Positions 38,012-51,608 are shown, counted from the stretch's first letter. The stretch: 64,000 bases of DNA from Sipunculus nudus (GCA_026874595.1 CM049307.1:38668862-38732861), one strand, 5' to 3'. Numbers and translations are program-made. Notes: generated by a model not told the origin, from the letters alone.

Positions 38012-38702
38012 CAGTTGCGACTTGACATTCCGATCCTTGACAATCCGAAAACCTTGCAATCCGACGGTATTTTGCAATAAACGAACGGGACCAATAGAAA
38101 TTGGCCTTGACAAATCGACAGCCTTGGATTCCAACTCCGACATGACATTTCCCGACACAAACAAAGATACTGACGTATTATCTGACTTGACAATCTGATC
38201 AGTATGTTGTTCTCTGATGTCAGTCGTCGGGCTCGTGCACACAGCACCCTGATCATGAGGCATGAAATGCAGGGATGCGTATTGTTATAACTGTACACTA
38301 GGGCCAATCACTGAGTCAATTTGGCTCACTAATTAAGTCATTTTAGATCCGTATGTGGCAGACATGAACCACTCGGTGTGTGGAACATGTGGAGGTGGAG
38401 AATGGTGTCGGGGACCTATTCCACGCACTCAACAGCGCTGACCACGTGACCGCGGAGGAATACCTGGCATTGGACAACATAGAGCACACGGAAGAATGCT
38501 GACGGCCGCTGATATTATGTTAATGGTGAAAAAAGACGGAGGCGATAGTGACAGCAAGTCTGAGGGAGATGATGGTCCTACTAAACCAGTAACTCCCAGA
38601 AACACGATTGGGGGAATGGAAATAGGGCTACGGTTTATGGAGGAGCAGGGCTTCGCTGCAGGGGACGTAAGCCGAACGCGGACTGCTCAGAAAAGTCCGT
38701 GA
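38012..38702 (+). mobile_element. internally deleted Tigger/pogo-like transposon
   Basis: A TA dinucleotide is followed by CAGTTGCGACTTGACATTCC at 38012 and about 200 bp in which CTTGACAATCCG/CTTGCAATCCGA-type words repeat, as expected for subterminal repeats of a Tigger-like element. About 150 bp later comes the C-terminal remnant of a transposase in the same orientation. The DNA-binding and catalytic DDE portions are missing. I did not find the right terminal repeat. Confidence 0.65.
38368..38702 (+). pseudogene. C-terminal remnant of Tigger-like (CENP-B-type) transposase
   Basis: A plus frame from 38368 reads VENGVGDLFHALNSADHVTA and then EEYLALDNIEHTEE. A one-base shift near 38494 brings in a second frame with LTAADIMLMVKKDGGDSDSK, an acidic SEGDD stretch and a final IGGMEIGLRFMEEQG, stopping at 38702. 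The plan of an EEYLxLD segment, a predicted helix with TxADIM, an acidic low-complexity run and a terminal helix like ALxxLRRFLEEQ is the C-terminal layout of pogo/Tigger/Jerky proteins. The frameshift and missing catalytic domain make it a dead copy. Confidence 0.7.
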
Positions 38703-39835
38703 AATCAAAATAAAAGAACAAGATACCAGAGAGATATGTTATTACGTGGCCTTGCAACTTGTGAGCCTGTAGTGGGATCTAATAATAATTATTGCCAACG
38801 ATAACAGTCATTACGTGGGTCAGTGCTATCGTACTTTCTTCTTGTAATCCTGCGGCAAAGTTAGTCTAACTAATCAACCGAGTAAAATTGCTCGTCGGGT
38901 GGCAGTGCTTTATCTTAAACCTGATTCTTGGAATTATTACACAGCCGTCACACATTAAAAACAATATAGATAGGGAAGGGTAGTTACAGAACTGTTTTCT
39001 ATTTATGGTTCGGGCTAATTTCTCGACATAATGAAGCAGTGTGGTAAAATTAAAACCAAAATGACTTGGGTCTACGCCGGTGACAAATTACTGTTGGTCT
39101 GCCCCATCTCTGAAGAGTAAACTGTAAGGATGCGGAGTTGAAAACAAGTAAATAACATACCATGTTTAAATCAAAGGGTTTACTGGATATTTAAATTAGC
39201 TGTAACCTATATCGTCAATCTGAGTTCAGTGTCACGCAGTTTCTCTGTAATCTATATTACTCTTAAATCAACATTTTTTTCTTTCTATTTAAATTCACAC
39301 ATTTTTGCCGATAAGTTTTTTTTATGAATACTTTTAATTTCTAATTATTGAGACCAATCGCAAAAGCTTTAAAGTTGCAGAGGCTTATAAAAATTTTCTA
39401 ATCCTACCAGCGCGCCATGTAATTTTTTTGTATGTAATTTCTTTACCAATCTCACTCCCTTTTTGATAGTGTTCAGTGTCATATGTTGCTAAGTTTTTGT
39501 TCCGTAATAAAACCAATGGAGATACCGCAGACAGTTGTACTTGAATTTTTCTAGAGCAAGATTTACTATGTTATTTATTTCATTTTTTCCTGGTAAGTCA
39601 CGTGACAGCGAATGCGATATCGATTGTAGCATTATCAAATGTGATTAATTATAAAACAACTAAATAATTATAAGGGATGAATTTAGAGGGGACTGCAGGG
39701 GCACGTCTCCCTTCTTTTTCGACTTACAATAAGGGGAATACAATAATACCCGCTTATACAGGATTCTGAATCTCAAACACATATCTTCCCTCCATTTCTA
39801 CATGCGAGGACACTTTTCACTCTCGTCAAACTTAC
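38703..39835. other. no gene seen
   Basis: This is AT-rich sequence, and no right terminus for the Tigger-like element was found here. Confidence 0.5.
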
Positions 39836-39950
39836 CAAGGTCCCTCTATCATGTATCTGCCTCTGAAAACTGCAGTGGCGAGAAGGATAATGCTGTCTTG
39901 GTGGACGGGACCGTTTTTTATTTTGCAGTTCTGGGGGGAGAGATTTTCTC
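39836..39950 (-). CDS. weak candidate internal exon
   Basis: A 115-bp minus segment lies between a good acceptor, ATCACTTTCCAG (exon starts at 39950), and a good donor, CCTTG/GTAAGTTTG (39836). Two minus frames are open. The one that would accept phase 2 and leave phase 0 begins RKSLPPELQNKKRSRP; the other contains CKIKNGPVHQDSIILLATAV. A plus-strand frame at 39802-39990 is also open (DNAVLVDGTVFYFAVLGGE, ending in a stop), so strand is uncertain. It would fit between 55878-56011 and 27746-27942 by phase, but the peptide in that frame is not persuasive. Confidence 0.25.
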
Positions 39951-39990
39951 CTGGAAAGTGATAGACCAGACAATGATATCTGACGAATAG

Positions 39991-40655
39991 ATCTCTATCT
40001 CCACCAGACAGAGAATCAGATTTCAAATGTTGATTTTACTAAAACTGTTTTCTCCGTTCTTATACCCACAGTAGACAGGACGTAAAGGTAAGACGTAGCC
40101 TTGAGGTGTAAAAATATTGAGTTTTATACTGGACCCAACACGTGATACCTCGGACTTTAAACCTAGCCGCAGAGAGTATGTGGAATGCTTAAATAACGGT
40201 CGAGGATTACTTCCCGCTCCGTGCATAGAAAACCTAAATCCAGCAGACTGCCTAATAACATATAATCCATTTCAAAACGATTTTCTTTATCCCTCCATAT
40301 TACCAAATACAGACTATGCTGGGAAACTTTTGAAAAAAATATGTTGATAGGATACTGGGAGACAGACCATAAGAACTGGACGATATCATCAATCCCACCC
40401 ACGAAAATGACACCACTTCCTCAGTATGTATCTTGATCAAGCGGTCCACATATTCAGTATACCGTACCCTTTAATGCATTGTGTTTTGCTGTAAAAGCAG
40501 ATGGCTTGCTGGATTTCTTAAGAAAGGCAGTTTAACTTCATCTTCAGTTTAAACATAATTATTTCAACAGGATTACATAGTAGCCTACAAGGCTAATGCA
40601 AAGAGATACTTCTAAATTTTTACTATTATTTCTCTTGTACTTATTCATACCAAGG

Positions 40656-40656
<1 letters not shown>
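39991..40656. other. no gene seen
   Basis: Overlapping frames on both strands around 40023-40402 are of chance length with no recognised domain. Confidence 0.45.

Positions 40657-40727
<71 letters not shown>
40657..40727. repeat. composite (CT)n(AT)n microsatellite
   Basis: About 20 CT units to 40696 are followed by about 15 AT units. Confidence 0.95.
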
Positions 40728-40730
<3 letters not shown>

Positions 40731-41432
40731 ATCTCTTCTCTATCCGGACAGCATCTTGTATCCCCCAGCAGCATACCAATGTTTTGATTATCTTTTCATT
40801 TTATTTTTTTTTCTCTTATACATTTTATCAGTTTAATTATTTTAATCAGTTAGTTAAATGTGCAAAGTGTTATTTATGCGGTTATACGTATTTATAAGTC
40901 AGTAATATATATCAACATACCCGGAATAATATGAACAGAAACTAGAATGGCTTTATTTGACATTAAGGTTAAGGTCACCAAAGACCTTTTTTGGCAAAAA
41001 AGGACTGGTGTGTCAAATTTGAAGAAAAATCTTCTGTGCTTCCAAAGTTTCGGGGGTCACAATAATCCTAGAACTGCTGAGCATAAATGAATATACCTGG
41101 ATATACCCTCAATTTTTAATATGTATATAGGGTGTGCTAAAAATACTTTCATGTTAGAGTAACGGCACGTATTCACCAAATGTATATATGTTTACACTGT
41201 AAATACGACAGTAATATTTAAATAGGAAAACAGAGGTTTTGTAATTATACAATTATTAAAACGAAGCAGAATGTCTGCCCACCATGAAGTTCAGCCAAGT
41301 TTTCACAGCTGGCGCCACCGTACAATGTTGATAATGGGTATTTGAAAACGAAGCGTCAATGGGTGGGCAATAAATCAAACATGAGCAGGATCACGCAATT
41401 AACGTATGCAGGTTCCCCTGCAAATATTCTAA

Positions 41433-41435
<3 letters not shown>

Positions 41436-41482
<47 letters not shown>
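41436..41482. repeat. (AT)n microsatellite
   Basis: A tract of about 23 AT units. Confidence 0.95.
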
Positions 41483-41485
<3 letters not shown>

Positions 41486-41587
41486 CCAACAAACAGACCA
41501 GGTAGATTAATCTATAACTCATAAAAGCCAAAAGATCTATATCACCTCCCATAGGATGGAACGGTGTGAAGTAAAGTAATATTTAAA

Positions 41588-41880
41588 GGTATGTTTTAAG
41601 AGAAATATAATGAGGTCGGGTCCATCATGTTCAGGTTTTTCTTAAATCTAATCAGGGTTTTAATATTCTGCTGAATTACTGTAAAATCAGTTGAAAACCA
41701 GATTGAAAAATGGTAGTAAAGGCGATTGGTGACATGCATCGTTATTTGGTCGTCGCCCCCATACTGCAGACGTCCCCGGCGGAACACAGAAATGGGCATT
41801 AGGCACGCTTCAAAGATGCTGTAAATCGTCCACACGGGCTGGCTAAAGGTCAATGAGGCCTTGATAATTAAAAACATACC
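41588..41880. mobile_element. possible 293-bp MITE-like element
   Basis: The plus strand begins GGTATGTTTTAAG and the minus strand from 41880 begins GGTATGTTTTTAA, a 10-11 bp terminal inverted repeat. The interior is GC-richer than its flanks and open on the minus strand for 93 codons (41596-41877), but with no known motif and without splice sites. A related GGTATGTT end lies at 33424 in the proposed TTAA element. No target duplication is obvious. Confidence 0.4.
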
Positions 41881-44800
41881 CCCTTGTGGTGTTTCAGAAC
41901 AACAACCCGTTTTATCTTAATAACAAGTTGAATTTCGTAACATTAACATATAAACTGTAACCGATGAATGTATGTAGCCATCACGATGATTTTTTTAAAT
42001 TTCATGAAATATAAAAAACGGCTACAGTTTGTGAAACGAGTAAACCCTTAAAATATTTTTTTTTGGTGCCATTGGGGATCACCCTCTAAAAAATTTTTAC
42101 AACAAAATGTGGCAATTGTTTTGTTAAATTAAGTTATTTATTATTAAGAAAACCAGCCATAGACTGATGAAGCTGATGCATAAGTGTTCATAAAATTATA
42201 GGATCAAGCTTGGTGTTAACATACAGAATTACAGCTCTTTCATATTGTGCTTATTTTTAAGATACACTATTCTGGAAGTAGATTTTCTTCCCTATAATCC
42301 ATATAAGTGTGTGACTACGTGTAAGATGAGCTTTTCCTTTTCTCATGAACAGTTTATTGAATTCCCTTGAGATTCAGAAAAGAAAACCTTTCCTTACTCC
42401 CAAACTACTTGGCAATGTGAGCTGATAATCCGTTCAGCATGGCTGATTCTGTTAATGCCTGGCAGTGAAGATAACAGTAGCGAAAAGCAATGTATACTCC
42501 TGACGGAGCGGATTTACACTTCAGTTCTTCTAGATATATCTCCTTCGCTTTGGCCGCTAGTTTGTGCAGGTTTTGTGGGTTTCACCACTGGGCTTGGCAC
42601 AGGCCCTGTGCCTGAACCGGTGCATGTAATCGACGAACGACAGTAAGGGGATTTGTATCTTCCCATAGTGGATTACGCTTTTTTTTACCGCGCCAAAATT
42701 CTGAAATTTTAAACCCGCGACATTCTGCTCACATTGGCTTGATTACAGCTTTGGCCTGATCGTGAAACCCGAAACTTTGTCGAACCCCTTATATTCGACG
42801 GAGATCTGGGAAGGACTACAGTGTGTAACCGTTGCGTAATGAGCGTATAAGTAGTGATATAGTATTGACCCGGGCTCGGGCCCGGACTCGAGTCCACTTG
42901 TAATCGAACTCGGAGGTATGAACTGGAGTAATCAGGTAAGTCCAGCAGAAAAAAGAAAGCTTTGGGTTTGGTTTTCAAAGTACTAGACCTTGAAGAGGGT
43001 AGATAGGACGTCGACGTGCGTGAACTCGGACCTAGGCGTAACTCATTGAGCCTGTAATTAAGAGACTCTGACGTTCTATGTAAATTTTATGATTTTACCT
43101 TTGATATCCTGTGACCTTCCACTCATCGTCCTATGCCCTAGCCAATAGGCGTCATCCTACCCTCCCTTTATGTTTAGAGAATTCCGTCAGAAAAGAACCG
43201 GTAGCATAATCTGACCCTTGGCAGAGTCTTGATACAGGTCGTATATGTGTATTAAGCATGACCAGTTCCAACGCAAGGGATTTACACTAAATATTGAGCA
43301 TATGTGTTTGGGTAAGTCTTGCCCTTCAGGTTTCCAGAAGGCACCGGTCAGATATAATGTCAAGGATGCCGCATATCTGAATAATGACCAGCCCTTACTT
43401 GCGTTACATTAATCTTTTGAGAGCCTCTGTTGACGTATTGACATCCCCTGGACTGGCAAAGACTGAGCGAGCAGCGGGCGGGAGTGCAAGTTCACCAACA
43501 CAGTAGATCAAACAGCGGAGATAAAGGGCCTGCCACAAGGACCGCCCAGTCAAGCTGATGTATTTGTCCCGTACAGTGGACCTATTTGTCAGCCAGGTAA
43601 CGTCACAGTAATTGTATCTAAAGCCTGAAGAAGCAGGACGTTCCTACTCCAATGCCATCCATTATTGCTGATTTTAGGCAGGAAAAGCACATGAAAGATA
43701 TTATTTGTATGTGACAAGTGGCCCCCAGGAAACACTCTGGCTATCGCTCAAACAATGTACCTCTGACCTGTATGCAATTGTTCCCTGGGTTCCGCCGAAG
43801 AAGGAAGAAGTTTTTAATGCCCGAGTCCTGATATACAATAAACATATTTATGTACATTTAAGCAACATGTATACATTTTATAAAACAATTCACAAATGTT
43901 CCTTTCCTTTTCAAACAATGCTATGCTACTTCCATAAAATAATAAAAAAACATAAAAATAAATAAACCTACAGTTTCATCAATTTTTTACAGGCAGTTCA
44001 TTAAATGTATTCTTTGGTCTATTTCGCGGTATTGTTGTCTTTTATCAAAATGACAATAAAGCTGCTTTTCATGTACCTAGCAGATATTCATCTGTGTCAT
44101 TAATAATGCAAAATGTTTATCGCCACAAAGAACGCCCTGTTGAAATATAACTTTTTACGGTTTCATCTCACAGCAACTTCAAGCGCAATCCAGAGAAAGC
44201 AAAGAGCTTGTTATAATGACCAAAATCAAAGAACATATCTAAAATCAAGATTCACATAACCATCGTCCTAACTCGTAAAACGTAAATCCAGATTCATATA
44301 GCCAAAAGGCAGACTTGTAGAACCAAAATCCATACTCATTGGCCATAACCCCACGCTTCAAAAACTTTTATTTTGATTTTCTTCTTTCAAGAAGATAAAA
44401 TGATACAAATTTGGTAAGATTTCCTTTGTTTTTATTTGTGGTTTTACCTGTTTAGCAAAAAAGATTATGTTATCACCATGCTTTTCCTTGATCATATGAC
44501 ATTTTTATCGAAACAAACAAAAAAAAAGGTAAAGAAAAAAATTCGCCTGCCCGCACTGATTTCTGAAAGAAGTGGTTGAGAACCATACCTTCAGTTTTTT
44601 GGCCTTATATAACCAAATCTATACTTATATAACCAAAATCCACACTGCTTTAATTATATGTTACATGTAAGTTCCATGTTAGAAAGTAAAGGTAAAACCC
44701 AGGCCCAATTCACCAACAATTCGTGTGATCTAAAATTCAAGACCACATTACCGGAAGTCCAGACCAACGAAACCTAAATATCAGGTATTATAGGTAAAGA

Positions 44801-45106
44801 GTCATAAAGACTGATCAATTTGATGAATTAAGACTGACACATTTATTTCAATAATCACAAATGAATCAACAAATAACTTCCTTTGAGAGAGTTATCAATT
44901 TAGTAAAATGCTACGAGCATGAATACTCTTTAAAATGGTAACGCATAGTAATACACTTCAGTCTGTCTAGATATATCGCTTTAACCGTATTGTTGAACAG
45001 CTGCAATGCATTTCAACCTAATGTCTTATGTACAAATACTTTTTTGCTGATTGGACATTTAAGATTTTTGTTTTACGGGATACACTGCTCGTCTTTATAT
45101 ACCGAC

Positions 45107-45108
<2 letters not shown>
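41881..45108. other. no gene seen
   Basis: Near 42880-42900 lies a 12-bp palindrome, GGACTCGAGTCC, amid ACTCGG/CTCGGG words; similar words cluster near 5430-5550. Open frames are of chance length. Confidence 0.5.
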
Positions 45109-45159
<51 letters not shown>

Positions 45160-45196
45160 GGAGAAAGTGTGTATATATTTAATATATATATATATC
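45109..45196. repeat. (TA)n microsatellites
   Basis: A TA tract of about 24 units (45109-45157) is followed after about 24 bp by a shorter TA tract ending near 45196. Confidence 0.9.
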
Positions 45197-47330
45197 ATAC
45201 GTGGAATAAATATTTATATATAAATATAATAAATATTGCACTTGATTTATATTAATAACCCTGTTTGACTTGCACTCGGGGGAGCTGCTAACCATTCAGA
45301 GCTGGCGGCGTGGGAATGATAAAGGAGTCATTATTTTATTTGTTACTACAGATTTCATAGCTCATGTAACAGTTCAGCACTCTGTAATGCTTCTGATGAA
45401 TTCCGGTGGGAAATGTCAAGTTATTTTTAGCTACAATGTTGAGATAAAATTGACAAAGTATGTTATTGATGAAACTTCCTTTATAACTTTAATAGAAAAA
45501 AATATGGGAATCGCACACGGGCGATTTATAAAGAACATATTTCTCTGTTTATATTGTCTTATAATTATTCATACCTAATTTTGATATCTCATATCTGTTT
45601 ATTGTATTTGTGTTACCATATATTTCAAACATATTTCTACATGTCATTTTTTTAAATAAAGGCGCATCGAAACAAGATCCATCTGTCATTAGGGAAAAGG
45701 TTAGTAAGTAAGGCTGTCAAAACGCTAATTAAGCCTGAAGACGCGTTTAGTAAACTTTACGTGGTATAAACTTTGCAGACTGTATACACCGTTTCCATTT
45801 TCGAACTACCACCAATAAACAGATTAATTATTAACCCGCGTATACAGGAAAGTCAAAGGTGTATTATTAATTCTATCTTATTTTTCAAAAACTCATTCGT
45901 CCCTTCATGGATTTACATTCTCAACGTTAACGTTGACAGCGCACTATAAACCCGACCAGCTAGTTGAAGTAAGGACCGCTTTATTTCATTGACTGAAGAT
46001 CAGCTGTGGGAAAGAGATGATAAGACTATTAGATTTCTTATCATAAGAAAAAATATCCTGGATCGGATAGACGTCAGAATATTTGTGATCCTTATTTTCA
46101 GTAGCCCTGACAATTCGGGTAATACATAAGCATGCGACTCCCTTGAGCATTGAGACTCCCTGGCGATCAAGTCATCATATTGAATCCAGCAACTCTGAAG
46201 CGGTGAAGTTATAAGGGATTTTGCACCTTCGGTTTAGATCATGACAAACAGAAATATGAAAAATCTTGATAGCTCATAGTTTTTGAATTTTCAAACAAAA
46301 AAAAACTGAAGATATCATGGCGTGTAGGGAAAATAAGGACTGAATTTAATCAGATCAGAAATAATCAGAAATTATTTGTATTATGCTGCAATGATGAATA
46401 TACATTCATCTTGAGTACTTCAGGAAAATACTCTCATCGTTTGTTACATAAAAGTTTGCCGTGCACTGAATTGCAATGTATTAATCATAGTAAGTAATGT
46501 TTCATGAAATAATTATCACAGAGTTTTTGAAAGCGCCATGAAATACAGAATTACTTTGAATTGCCATCGAACTACTGTCCCAACACCGTGTAAATATAAG
46601 GGATGCAAATGAAAAATAATCAGAATTGTGGCATGCCTGAAGCGCACCTGATGGGATATGGTAAAATGTAAAAAAAAAACATACAAAGGTGTGAAGGAAG
46701 TTTGGAATAACAGTACTTGAACTGTTAAGTTCGTTACCCGCTGTTCACATCTGGGCGGATTTTAGCCCGCCTCCAATTGGGGTAGGTGGGGCATATTTTG
46801 TGGTATTATATGAGATGTTGCCATGGCTGCAATCCGCAGGCTGTCAGAGAAGTGTGCCCCACCCATCAACAGGCACAGGTGGGGAAGGGAGATTGCCCAT
46901 TCCTGAAACCACGTCAAAACTTAACAATAATATATACACAGCTGTGCATGTGCGTCCATAGATGGGGGTTAAAATAAAAAAAAATGGATTTAATGATCCC
47001 ATTCTATTTTTTCTGGAATATGATAATTCGTTATAATATTTATTCAGGTCATCCTGTACTTATTATGAAAAAAGTCGTCTTATTCGTGTTGGGAATATAA
47101 CATACATTAATTATTTGTTTATCTACAATAATATTACAACCTCTACATACACCTAAACATACACTACCCTTCACGGCCATTACCCCTTTGCCGAACAACA
47201 GTGTACATACATATTTTCAGTTTATACGATATATGCAATATATATTTATTTTCTAAGGCGTGCGTGATTAAAAGTTCCCGTGTTACCTCCATCTGTATTA
47301 CCAGTAGCATCAGTGACTGGAATTATCTCC
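45197..47330. other. no gene seen; short inverted repeats near 46750-46870
   Basis: A 102-codon plus frame (45270-45578) is unrecognised. GGGCGG-ATTTTAG-CCCGCC lies near 46753, and GGTGGGGCA at 46787 is matched by TGCCCCACC near 46855, giving hairpin potential in a GC-richer patch. Confidence 0.45.
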
Positions 47331-48010
47331 GATCAGACTATCAATTAACATACGGGGGAATATATGTATATACACTCTAAGAAAAAAGGGTTCTTGTGGG
47401 TTCTTCTAAGAATAAGATCAGACTATCAATTAACATACGGGGGAATATATGTATATACACTCTAAGAAAAAAGGGTTCTTGTGGGTTCTTCTAAGAATTA
47501 GATCAGACTTTCAATTAACAGACGGGGGAATATATGTATATACACTCTAAGAAAAAAAGGGTTCTTGTTGGTTCTTCTAAGAATAAGATCAGACTATCAA
47601 TTAACAAACGGGGGAATATATATATATACACTCTAAGAGAAAAGGGTTCTTGTGGGTTCTTCTAAGAATAAGATCAGACTATCAATTAACAGACGGGGGA
47701 ATATATGTATATACACTCTAAGAAAAAAGGGTTCTTGTGGGTTCTTCTAAGAATTAGATAAGACTTTCAATTAACAGATGGGGGAATATATGTGTATACA
47801 CTCTAAGAAAAAAGGGTTCTTGTGGGTTCTTCTTAGAATAAGATCAGACTATCAATTAACATACGGGGGAATATATGTATATACACTCTAAGAAAAAGGG
47901 TTCTTGTGGGTTCTTCTGAGAATAAGATCAGACTATCAATTAACAGACGGGGGAATATATGTATATACACTCTAAGAAAAAAGGGTTCTTGTGGGTTCTT
48001 CTGAGAATAA
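47331..48010. repeat. 85-bp minisatellite, eight copies
   Basis: Copies begin with GATCAGACTATCAATTAACA at 47331, 47416, 47501, 47587, 47672, 47757, 47842 and 47926. Each holds ATACACTCTAAGAAAAAAGG, then GGTTCTTGTGGGTTCTTCT and AAGAATAA. Copies differ by a handful of substitutions and single-A indels. The array starts and stops cleanly at unit borders. The unit is not a multiple of three, so the minus-strand 69-codon frame over it is accidental. Confidence 0.97.
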
Positions 48011-50856
48011 GTATACACACATCTCGTGAACACATGGCTCAATCCACATTCGCTTGAATACTTTGTTTAAAGTAAACTGAAAGAAAGTTATCGAGCGTAT
48101 AGGACAAATCTCATTGTGATACATGAATGTTAATCATTTAGTGCACAGTTTCTCGATAAAATCACAGCCATAAATAGGGATTCAAGTAAATGTGCTCAAT
48201 CTGAAACATTTGACATGATATTTACAGATCAGGTCGTCTCTCTTCACTTGTTCCCCTCTCTGTAGGTATGTTTGTTCGTTGTATTATGTACATTATATCT
48301 CAGAAATGCATTGATCGATTTTATAGATATATCGCTTAAACCTGATATTGCAGATGGCGTACTTTCATGTCAATATAAATGGATGTTAGTTCAGGTTAAT
48401 ATATCGAGTTATTTTTTGTGCACCCGCGTGTGTGTTGAAAAAAAGCCTATAAAGACATCTTTTTTCAAAGACTGCTGTGAAGCGCATTAAAATTAAACAT
48501 GTAAAATGAATTATAAAAATAAACTGTACATACAAACATACATACATAAATACACATATGCCCTCATAGCCTTCCCATAGGCTTTAAACACCATTGCGCA
48601 TGTATACCTTATATGAGGTCACTCGGGTACTATTTTGTACGATTAGGTGAAGCACGAGGCAGACGTTTTCTGTTTAGTTTCTGAGTGGGAGGCTGCTCTT
48701 AGTTAAGTATGGGGCATGGTGGTTTAAGCTGTGTAAATACCTGTGCACTATGTGGGGGATGAAGTAATGTTAACAAGGAAGCTATAACGCTGACGCGATG
48801 TGACTGGATCGCTACGTTCTGTCAAAAGCTATCCCACAGTTGTTCCTGTTGTTCCCAGGCTAAGGTTAAATTGATTAACAGATAGGCGCTTCTAGCAATA
48901 AAATAATTGCAGTTTTGAGGACTGTATTGATAAATTATTATATATATATATATATAATTATATATATGTATATAAATGTATATGTTAAGATGCATACATG
49001 TGAATTTGGTGTTACCATTGTGTAGAGTCAAATATTTCTTCTATCCCAAGTTTTGAAATACAGTTTCTTGGATAGATAGAGCTCACGTGAACTCAGCTCC
49101 TCTCCTTGTGGTCGGTTCTTTGGCGTGACATCATAAAAAATCACATCACTATTAATAAAACACATTTAAGTAGCAACTATTCCCCAGGATTATTCTAAAG
49201 ACAGAAACAGTAAGTTAAATCCTGACTAAACTTTTGGCAACTTAACTAGAATCTGAATTAAATTAGGTCGTTAACAGTGGCAGAACTATAGGGAAGGTAC
49301 GGGGTTTCCGGTCCCCCCCCCCCCCCCCACTTAAAACCGCCGCAAATTTTTAAGGGCTTCAAAAGATTTATTAAGACCAAACATCCCACCCCTTTCCAGA
49401 CCTGAGGATCTTCCTAAGGTTTTCTCCTTACTCATCCTAGCTTTGACGTCCTTTTTCAGAATCCTAGATCCGCCCCTGGTTACATGTATACCTTGCATGA
49501 CGTTTCCCTTTCTGTTCCGTTCTTTCCAAATTAGCATTTCCTGTCTACAAGCAAACAGGATAACTCCTTATCTTAATTTTTTGTCATTTTATTTAAATGG
49601 GGGAAATAGTTTGGACGCTGGCTCTAGTTTGAACCAGCGATAGTACTGGCTAGTCCCGATTTCTTATTACTTACTGAAGAACAAGGCAATTTGCTGCCGA
49701 ATAGCCCACGCTCCCAACAGACTCTAGCGGGTTAACTAATTAAATGCCATCACATACACAAAATCATCCAATTAAAATTAATTTGGATGCAAGGTTTAAT
49801 ACTTGCTTAAAACAATAAAACAATCAGTTAACAGGTGAATGTTTTCTGTGCTTCAAGTTTTACTATAGTTCAGTTTTAAGATTGTATTATCCACCATAGC
49901 CTTATAAATGCTGTCCCCTGTCTATAAAAATATACACATTCATAGAGGAGGAAAGCTATAACAATAACGGATACAAACTGTCAAGGATGATTTGCAAATA
50001 CGTCTTCTATCTGTTTTTGTAGAAATTACATGAGATGCAGACTGTTTAAGTGTCAGATTTTCGGGGCTGAAAAAAAAACCATGAAAATGAATTTTATGGT
50101 GATTTGGAGATTCATCATGATGCAAAAATTTTGGTTATCATTTTATTTACCGAGCACTTATTTTTCTATTTCTCAGACTTTGTTGGTCGAAAAGGAGAGG
50201 TGCGCCCCCTTAATCCGAAACTGGTTCATGCGGGAGAGGACTTCTTTTGGGACTTCCTATACTCTCAAGTATATTGCCAAAAAATTGCATTGATTCAGGA
50301 GCACCGCACTAAATATGAAAGTATTTAGAGAATTTGCAATAAACATTATGTCTGTTTTGTATCAATACTGATTTAATTTCTTTAAGTGAAAGCCGAAAGA
50401 GGAGCTGACAATAGATAATACTTATAATGAAGATCGGAGAGTCACATGATGGGATGTTTTAGGGCCTGGTGTGGTAGTGAACACGCGTCCCCTGCGTGGG
50501 TAGCCATGGTATGTGGCTTTTGATCCAACGCACTAAGTGACCCCGGGTTAATGTCAGAACCAGGGAGACTTTGGCTGACGTTGAGCTTTGACATATAATA
50601 TGATGAATCGTAGTTCGTGGACCCCCGACCCTGGAAGACCTTGAATGAGGACGTCAACGCTGACTTAAGGTGAGGAACAATTATCAAACCCCCGGTGTCC
50701 TGCGTGCCCCGCTTGTACTAAATCGGATGTAAAAAAAAATCGTAAACGCAACTCGTTCAAGTCTCATATTTGCTGTCTGTGATGTGCAGGGATTAAATTG
50801 GTTTAAACATATTTATTTAAACAGGATTTCAAAAGTAGTCTATTTGGCTTATATAA
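48011..50856. other. no gene seen; C16 run and dispersed motif
   Basis: A short AT tract lies at about 48939-48970 and a run of 16 C at 49313-49328. AATCCTAGATCCGCCCCTGG lies near 49461-49480, a motif recurring in diverged form near 51438 and 57374. A minus frame at 50442-50687 is GC-richer but unrecognised. Confidence 0.45.
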
Positions 50857-50961
50857 TTGCGCTCTTGTACATATATAACATATAGAACAAACATGAAGAG
50901 ACAGCTAATATGATTGCTCTCCTAAACATATATAACATATAGAGCAAACAAAGAGACAGCA
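50857..50961 (+). repeat. 56-bp tandem duplication
   Basis: ATTGCGCTCTTGTACATATA at 50857 and ATTGCTCTCCTAAACATATA at 50913 begin two imperfect copies that share TAACATATAGA, CAAACA and GAGACAGC. Confidence 0.75.
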
Positions 50962-51608
50962 CACAAGCAACTTAATGGTTCAAACAAGTCAGTCACCCAT
51001 ATTCGTATTATTCACACCTGTCGCGGGGGCGGGTTAAGAAACGTTCTCCTACGTCCTTTTTACGACCTAAAATTCTATGAATTATAACCGAAACTTTTGG
51101 ATGGTGGATCCAGAGCGCCCCCTCTCCCCCTTTCAGCTGTATAACATTTCTCATTTTATCTATTTCTTTTTCCCAGTTAATTGTTTTTAATTTTCATTTT
51201 TAGATATTTTTTATTTCCTTGCAATTAAATTGATAATTTATCCACAGTTTATTACATTCTAATTCATAAGTTGAGGATTATATGAACAGACCTGTGATTA
51301 AGATAGCATCCAAATATATATTTACATACACACACATATATATTAAATATAAACATGGTTAATATCATATTGCATATATATATATATTGCTTAATACCAA
51401 TCAACTGCTAAACAGGTATAATAGCGCCCCCTGTTCTTGAATTTCTGGAACCGCCCCTGCTTTTAAATCGAACAAGGGCAAAGCTGATCTGTGTTACAGT
51501 TCTAGTATGTACCCCGCCTTTTTTGGGAATATTTAGAAAAGAAAATTGTCAATACATGTATGAAATTTGAGATGGGTCAATATCACATGGCTAGATTACA
51601 TCTGCAGC

